In this document: piece after piece, positions 58,650 to 64,000 of the stretch
Position numbering within the stretch: position 1 is the stretch's first letter
Layout of the letters: the number at the start of each line of letters is the position of its first letter
Source: Thuidium tamariscinum
Lineage: Eukaryota; Streptophyta; Bryopsida; Hypnales; Thuidiaceae
Assembly (NCBI GenBank): GCA_947034885.2
Contig: OX344752.2
Span: forward strand, 26,912,386 to 26,976,385
Direction of reading: 5' to 3'
DNA: 64,000 bases
Program-made: the position numbers and the translations under genes
Notes under the pieces: generated by a model
What the model was told of the DNA's origin: nothing
Database searches by the model: none
What the model saw: the letters and a program-made list of their open reading frames with translations, nothing else

Positions 58650-59342
58650 AACCCCTAAATGCCCAAGCCTTTTCAAGTGTGTTTTGACTATGAAAAAAGT
58701 GCATGAACTTGTAGTCATCCCTAGTGAAGGAAATTGATTTTTTTTACAAAATCTAACTACATAGATGTTTAAAGAGCTTGTTTATTAGTAAATACACAAA
58801 TTTTGAGTACAAAATTGTGTAGGAGTTGTGAGATTATAACAAGAGAAGAGTACATTTTCTATATTCAATATATTGTCTTTTTCCACAATGCTTCTCAAAT
58901 TTGCATATAAATTTTTTTTGGGATTGGAGGTGACATAAACAACTACAAAGAGTGTTAGCACACTAAAATGCATTTCTAAAAAACTTAATTTCACATGAAA
59001 AGCTATTAAATTAATTACACAATCCACCTTGCAATTGTTGAAATGCAGTTATTTTTTATAAGTAGAAATTCAAAAAAAAATCCAAATCAATAGTTGTATG
59101 TTTAAATTTTTAATGGTGAATATCATGAAAACACTTTCCTCTTTCCATTGGAACCATTCTCAAAGCAAATGGATATGTACAATTTCTTAGATCTCAAATC
59201 AAGTGAAATTGCATAAAACTAGGAAATGAAGTAAAATTGGCAAGCTTTACACTTCACTTATGGTACATGTATGCCTTTGAAGACCTCTCAATAATCAAAT
59301 ATGTCCTTTTTATAGTGAAAAATGAAAGTTTTCAATAGTTAA
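58650..59342. other. AT-rich DNA starting with a TTAA-element-like end
   Basis: TTAACCCCTAAATGCCCAAG at 58650 is an exact match to the terminal sequence of the 650-bp TTAA-ended family, but the adjoining interior does not clearly match and no right terminus was found. Probably a truncated or distant copy. Confidence 0.5.
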
Positions 59343-59464
59343 TTAACCCTTAAAACTGCCCGAATTTTTTTTTTAAACGGTTAAAGGAATTTAACTGCCC
59401 ATTCAAAAATGAGCCTGAAATTTCAAATCAACCATATATGGTCGATTGGGCAGTTAAGGGTTAA
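59343..59464. mobile_element. 122-bp TTAA-flush palindromic MITE
   Basis: Starts TTAACCCTTAAAACTGCCC and ends GGGCAGTTAAGGGTTAA. The terminal repeats are nearly perfect and the boundary is exactly TTAA on both sides. The CCCTTAA/TTAAGGG after TTAA parallels the CCCCTAAA of the larger TTAA-ended families. Non-coding. Confidence 0.85.
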
Positions 59465-59496
59465 GTAAGGTAAACCAAGTTACCCAATGCAGTCAG

Positions 59497-59602
59497 AATT
59501 GGAGCAAGCCCATTATGGGCAAAATTGTAATGGTGGTATACATTTGAGAACTTGAATGTACACCACCATTACAGTTTTAACTACAATGGGCTTACTCCAA
59601 TT
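59497..59602. mobile_element. 106-bp inverted-repeat MITE related to 32541-32993
   Basis: AATTGGAGCAAGCCCATTAT plus GGGCAAAATTGTAATGGTGG at the left is mirrored by CCACCATTACAGTTTT and AATGGGCTTACTCCAATT at the right, leaving a loop of about 20 bp. The arm sequence equals that of the larger element at 32541. Confidence 0.85.
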
Positions 59603-61543
59603 CTCACAGCAACAATGGGGTAGTTTAGCTTAGCGGTAGCTTTTGTTGAATCTTGTTGGCAATTGAAAGAGGATTCAAGATTTTCTTAAGAGGTATTTGT
59701 CATTGTTTTGAACATCTCATGAACCCATACATTAAATTAAGTTGTTTGTTTTGTTTTGTTTTTAGTTTGTTATAGTAAGTTCTCTAAAATTTTATGTCCT
59801 TTAGTCATGTTCTTGGTACTATTAGAAAGCTCTTTATGAGGAGGGGTGCACTTATTTTGTTTCATGGCCTTTGAACATGTAGTGTGAAAATTATGAATTT
59901 TTTGAATAATAGACCAACCGAGTAGACCAACAACGTTAACTCAAGACTACATTAATTAATTGTATAATTTCAAAGTCTATATATTGATTCTTTGAGTTAC
60001 CAAACTTGACACTAAACTTGAAATTAAAGATCACGGGTGTACATTTTAGACAATAAACTTCCAAAGGATCATTTTTAAAACAAGCTTGTAGTGACACACA
60101 ATTGCCTTATATGCATGCAACAAAGTGATTCACTACATATTTTAAATTTGTACTATACCTATATCATTATTTAGATGTTTTCAACTCTATAAGAGACTAT
60201 TTTAGGATTGTTCACTAAAACTGTTCCTTGTACACTGTACTAGCAATTGTTTGTCTGAATTTTTTTTAAATTTTAAATTAAAAAAGTATAACAAAATTGA
60301 AAATTGATTTAAAATATTTAATAATTAATTTTAAAATTAAAGAAAATTAAAAATCTGACAAGACAATCTAAGAAGACAATTGAATCTTTTTGTTGCATAG
60401 TAGGTTCACTCAAAACTACTTATTATAAAATAAAATTTATTTTTAGACATGGACATATTAAAAAATTATCTACACAATGATTTTGTTTGCAAAGGCAGTT
60501 GAACTTGCCACATTAGATGTACTATTAGAATATGCTTGGAGTAGAATATTCATTAAAAACATTTGATGCAAGATGAGAGCAAATGTTTCCCATGCAAAGC
60601 ACAAATATTGCAAAAGCAATGCTTTAGATGTGGCTAAATTGACAACAATGTTTCAACAATGTTTTTAGTAAAATTCCTTGAATAAAATTCCTTTGAGCTT
60701 GGTTTCAAAGACCCTCTACTGTAAAAAAATTTTCCTTGGTAACAACTCTAGCCCCTTCAAGAAAAAGAAGTAGTGAGTTTCTTCCATTTCTCTAAGAAAA
60801 TAGAAACTACAATTAGAAATCAAATTCAGAAAATTGTCAAAAAATGAAAAGCACTATGCTTCCTAATGAAACATAGTTTGATGAAATTCGTGATAATCGA
60901 CCTAATTCAAGCCCATCAATGCAATTCAAACACAAATCAAATTATACAAACTAGGAGCTTGGAGGAGGTGATTTTGGGCAAGTCAATGCCTTTTTTCGTG
61001 CTGTTGGGCCTGCCAAACAAAAGTAATACAAAACTTAAGTGAGAATTAATTCATATAGATAGTGTTCAACATTTGCATCTGTTTAGTTGAATTATGGTAT
61101 GAACATCTGTCACCAACTTTGCTTAATTATCAAGATCTAAACTAAAAGGTATAATAAAGAAGAAACACATGGAGAAATGCCTATATAAGAAGTCATTGAG
61201 AAAAGTCATTAAATATAAGTTATTCTATGAATTTACTCTTTGGATCCTCAAACTATTTTCAATATATATATGTGCGCTTGATTTATGAAATATCCTACAT
61301 CTGCTATCCAAAGTTGAACTTTGGAAGAGAGTATCTCTTCATTTAGAGGTTGGAAATCTCCATTCATTTGAAGGCACCTTCTCCTCTGATTGCTAAAATG
61401 CTCAATTCCAATTCCAATCGATTTTTGTTGAATTACAATAAGCTATTATGGGTGCCTAATACTGTTACCTCCAACACATTCTTCAATCACATTAAACACA
61501 CTCTTCATTCATGTCACAATTCTGGCACTAAGTTATGAAACTT
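59603..61543. other. AT-rich intergenic DNA downstream of the D27-like gene
   Basis: About 1.9 kb with no recognised gene. A stretch near 60195-60235 (GGATTGTTCACTAAAACTGTTCC) resembles the interior of the ATTAGA family but has no clear termini. Confidence 0.45.
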
Positions 61544-61873
61544 AAGGTAAGAGGTCCTATAGTGGACCATCTAAGGGCTGAAACAGAATTTCAGGGAGGT
61601 AAAACTTTTAGAAATATTTTTCAGTAAATTTTCCTTGAAAAACAAGTAGAATTGACATCTAACTCAAGTCGTTTCATATTTTTCTGAGCTTTTTTGAATT
61701 ATTTATCAAATTTTGAAGTTGAAAGGGCATAGGACTGTAAAATGGTACCCTAGCTACAATGTACACTGTCAGTACACTGCTGAAAGCTATGAAAAAGTAA
61801 CATGTACAACTATTGTACATTTAAGGTAGGGCACCATTTTAGAACCCGCTCCATTTAAGAGCCTTCTACCTTA
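61544..61873 (+). mobile_element. AAGGTAGGAGGTCC-family MITE in the 3' flank of the D27-like gene
   Basis: Begins AAGGTAAGAGGTCCTATAGT and ends AGCCTTCTACCTTAC. It is a near mirror copy of the element at 63150-63477 (GGACCATCTAAGGGCTGAAA; GAATTTCAGG; GTACACTGTCAGTACACTGC). It ends only about 105 bp beyond the D27 stop codon and may supply part of its 3' UTR. Confidence 0.9.
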
Positions 61874-61977
61874 CATGCCATTTTAACAAATGCAGTGACC
61901 ATTTTAAGTACGGTTACCAAACCCTTTGCAGATGCTTCCAAATCTGTTTGAAAAAAGGTGCAAAACAAGTCAATGCA

Positions 61978-63867
61978 TTATTCTAAGCTACAAAATGCTC
62001 GAGGGTGTACGAGGTTTGTCTTACAGAGACTGGCAAAGCAGGGTTGTTGTAGTGCTGGATCTTCTTCAATGGGGAAGGGTGCTTTCCCATAAATCATCTC
62101 ACAGCTCATGTCTTCGAAGTCTGCAAAACGCCCATAACTTAACTTGATCTCACTCATTGGAATTCCTTGGAATGTGTATTAAATTTGCATCTAAAAATCA
62201 AGAATCCAAACAATACTGTATGGTGGAAACACTGAAAACCGTCCAAATAGGGAATTCAGCATAATTGGAGGCAGTTTTTCCTAAAAATAATATTTTTCAA
62301 GTATTAGCAAGTGAAAATCATGAATATTAAAAAAAATAAAAATTCAGATGCCATATGTAATTTCTATGATTTTACAAAGTGATGGCTCCCTGGACCATTG
62401 AAATTGTTCAATAGATCCCCCCCAATGTGAATGCTACTAAAATCACTAGTGAGCCAATGAGATTTTGGTATATATGCTTTAATTGTGTGAACGAATTATA
62501 GTCAAACAGTTGATGAACACATTCATTGCAGTTTGGGGACGGTTTTGGATGAGTCTAGGATCCACTACAAGGTAAAGGTGCAGTATTGGGTGTTTCTCCC
62601 TTAATCAATACAAGTTAGGTGCAGTCAAAGCTCCTATACTAGACACCTAATTGCACCACAATGCGCACACGTTTTGCATTTCAAAAATCTAAATTTAGGA
62701 CTACTTTATTTTGGCTTAAGAAATTTTTGTAACATGAATAAGACGGAAGCCAAGCCAATCCTTGATGGGTAAGGTAGGAGGTCCATAAACCAACCAACCT
62801 AGGGCTGAAATTGAATTTTGGGGAGGTAAAACATCTTGAAATATTTGAAATATTTTTCAATAAATTTTCCTTGAAAGACAAGTGGAATAGGCATCTAAAC
62901 CAAGTTGTTTCATATTTTTTTGGAGCTTTGTGGAATTAGTTATTGTTTTTTTGAAGTTGAAAAAAAGTGGTCATTTGTAGTCATCAAAAGTGACCATCTC
63001 TTCAATTGTGCAGCTTTGGTACGTTGAAGAAAGCAAAATGTACCTTTGAGTCATGTTTGCTTTTAATGCCTGGTTGGAATTCAAGCTTCCTACCTTACAC
63101 AAAAAGTCAACAAAGGTGCTTCGGCTACAATTAAACCGTGGGTTTATTGTAAAGTAGAAGGCTCTTAAATGGAACGGGTTCTAAAATGGTGCCCTATCTT
63201 AAATGTACAATAGTTGTACACATTGATTTTTTATAGCCTTCAGTAGTGTATTGATAGAGTACATTGTAGCTAGGGCACCATTTTACAGCCCTATGCCCTT
63301 TCAACTTCAAAATTTGATAACTAATTCGAAAAAGCTCAGAAAAATATGAAATGACTTGGGTTAAATATCAATTCTACTTGTTTTTCAAGGAAAATTTACT
63401 GAAAAATATTTCTAGAGGTTTGACCTGCCTGAAATTCTGTTTCAGCCCTTAGATGGTCCATTATAGGACCTCTTACCATACCGCTTGTGATTTGAGTTGG
63501 ACTATTGGGTTGAGAAATGGACGTACTGGGAGTCATAGTGACAGGCACACCCAGCGAATCCGCAAAGAAGTCTTGGGTGGGCACCTTGCACATGTTGACG
63601 CACAAACCCACACAGTTGCTGGTCTCCAGGTATCTTGAGATCCCAAACCCACCAATCCATTAACTTACATACCCTCGGTCATCGATTGAAATTGATTTCA
63701 TTCAAATCTCCAAGTCTGAATTAACTTACACCATCCAATCACCAAAGAATTTTTCTTAAACACTTCATTTACAAGGCACAAAAGGTTGGCATGAGAATGA
63801 TTTACCTGCATTTCTTAATGAGCACGCCACTTTTCTGCATCACGCCATTGACCTCCACTTCTTTCAC
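61978..63867 (-). CDS. D27-like beta-carotene isomerase family protein (DUF4033), 3' part only
   Basis: Three minus-strand exons join in phase: 63867-63806, 63633-63527 and 62120-61978 (introns GT-AG). The gene continues past the right edge; a further exon ending at 63937 is possible but unproven. The encoded C-terminal 103 residues include VNGVMQKSGVLIKKC, NCVGLCVNMCKVPTQDFF, FEDMSCEMIYG and EEDPALQQPCF, all hallmarks of DWARF27/DUF4033 proteins, whose Cys-rich tail is conserved. D27 is a plastid iron-binding isomerase that converts all-trans- to 9-cis-beta-carotene, the first step to strigolactones; the D27-LIKE paralogues have related but less settled roles, and this fragment cannot separate them. 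The last intron (1.4 kb) contains two MITEs and the 3' flank a third. Confidence 0.9.
62770..63097 (+). mobile_element. AAGGTAGGAGGTCC-family MITE in D27 intron, copy 2
   Basis: Begins TAAGGTAGGAGGTCCATAAA and ends AAGCTTCCTACCTTA. It is collinear with the copy at 14265 apart from that copy's nested element. About 328 bp. Confidence 0.9.
63150..63477 (-). mobile_element. AAGGTAGGAGGTCC-family MITE in D27 intron, copy 3
   Basis: Begins GTAAAGTAGAAGGCTCTTAA and ends GGACCTCTTACC. It is the inverted partner of the copy at 61544-61873. It ends about 50 bp inside the intron from the donor at 63526. Confidence 0.9.
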
Positions 63868-64000
63868 CTGTTCATTTGCAAGTGCGTTAAAACAAAACAA
63901 AACTTAAAAACAGGGTTCAATTTGAAGGTTGTTTACATGAGACAGTAAGGCAGCTGTCATGGTGCCACTTTTGATCAATCACTACGTGCATTGAAAATTC
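63868..64000 (-). other. Right-edge sequence within the D27-like gene
   Basis: Contains an intron that ends at 63868 on the minus strand and, beyond 63937, a possible exon with a donor (CAT then GTAAAC) whose frame I could not confirm because the window ends. Confidence 0.35.

Noticed and set aside
61926-62147. 73-codon plus-strand open frame as a gene captured between inverted MITEs
   Set aside because: The opposite strand carries the last exon of the D27-like gene with clear motifs and matching splice phase, so the plus frame is its shadow.
1-64000. CRISPR arrays, operons, prophage or bacterial-type features
   Set aside because: All supported genes are split by spliceosomal introns and the repeats are eukaryotic MITEs and minisatellites; regular repeats such as 1183-1800 are contiguous, without unique spacers.

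Overview
This is nuclear DNA of a green plant (streptophyte). It carries split genes with short introns and plant consensus splice sites, including a complete COP1 photomorphogenesis repressor, a DUF1068 (ELMO/NKS1-type) Golgi protein and a D27 (DUF4033) carotenoid isomerase. The genes sit in long AT-rich, gene-poor DNA full of short inverted-repeat transposons. I saw no LTR retrotransposon proteins and no autonomous transposase. The species cannot be fixed from this window. A non-seed land plant or a charophyte alga is my guess, not a demonstration.

Layout. 1-4182: AT-rich DNA, a nine-copy 68-bp tandem repeat (1183-1800), an exon-like GC island (about 2300-2610) and the leader of the first gene. 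4183-6757 (+): a four-exon DUF1068 gene. 7400-18600: AT-rich DNA with at least eight inverted-repeat elements, some nested inside others. 19110-24333 (-): a 13-exon COP1 gene encoding 667 aa, with one GC-AG intron. 25770-44200: a second repeat-rich desert with a non-autonomous CACTA element, TTAA-ended elements, a GC-rich mosaic (33.3-35.2 kb), a 4.3-kb inverted-repeat structure (37992-42310) holding a 1.05-kb foldback element, and a cluster of three related elements around a short open frame (42917-44181). 46537 to about 50800 (-): a multi-exon gene that reads, phase-consistently, as a Rossmann methyltransferase-like domain joined to a C-terminal ACT domain. 53.4-61.9 kb: more repeats. 61978 to beyond the right edge (-): the 3' part of a D27-like gene, whose last intron and 3' flank carry several members of one element family.

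The four genes have different roles: Golgi/cell-wall scaffold, light-signalling E3 ligase, unknown methyltransferase-ACT protein, and plastid carotenoid isomerase. Nothing suggests they work as a cluster. The most notable points are the methyltransferase-ACT fusion, a set of elements ending in TTAA-CCC that look like piggyBac-type MITEs, and the nested foldback structures. Gene models were built by hand from splice sites, reading-frame continuity and remembered family conservation. No database or transcript evidence was available.
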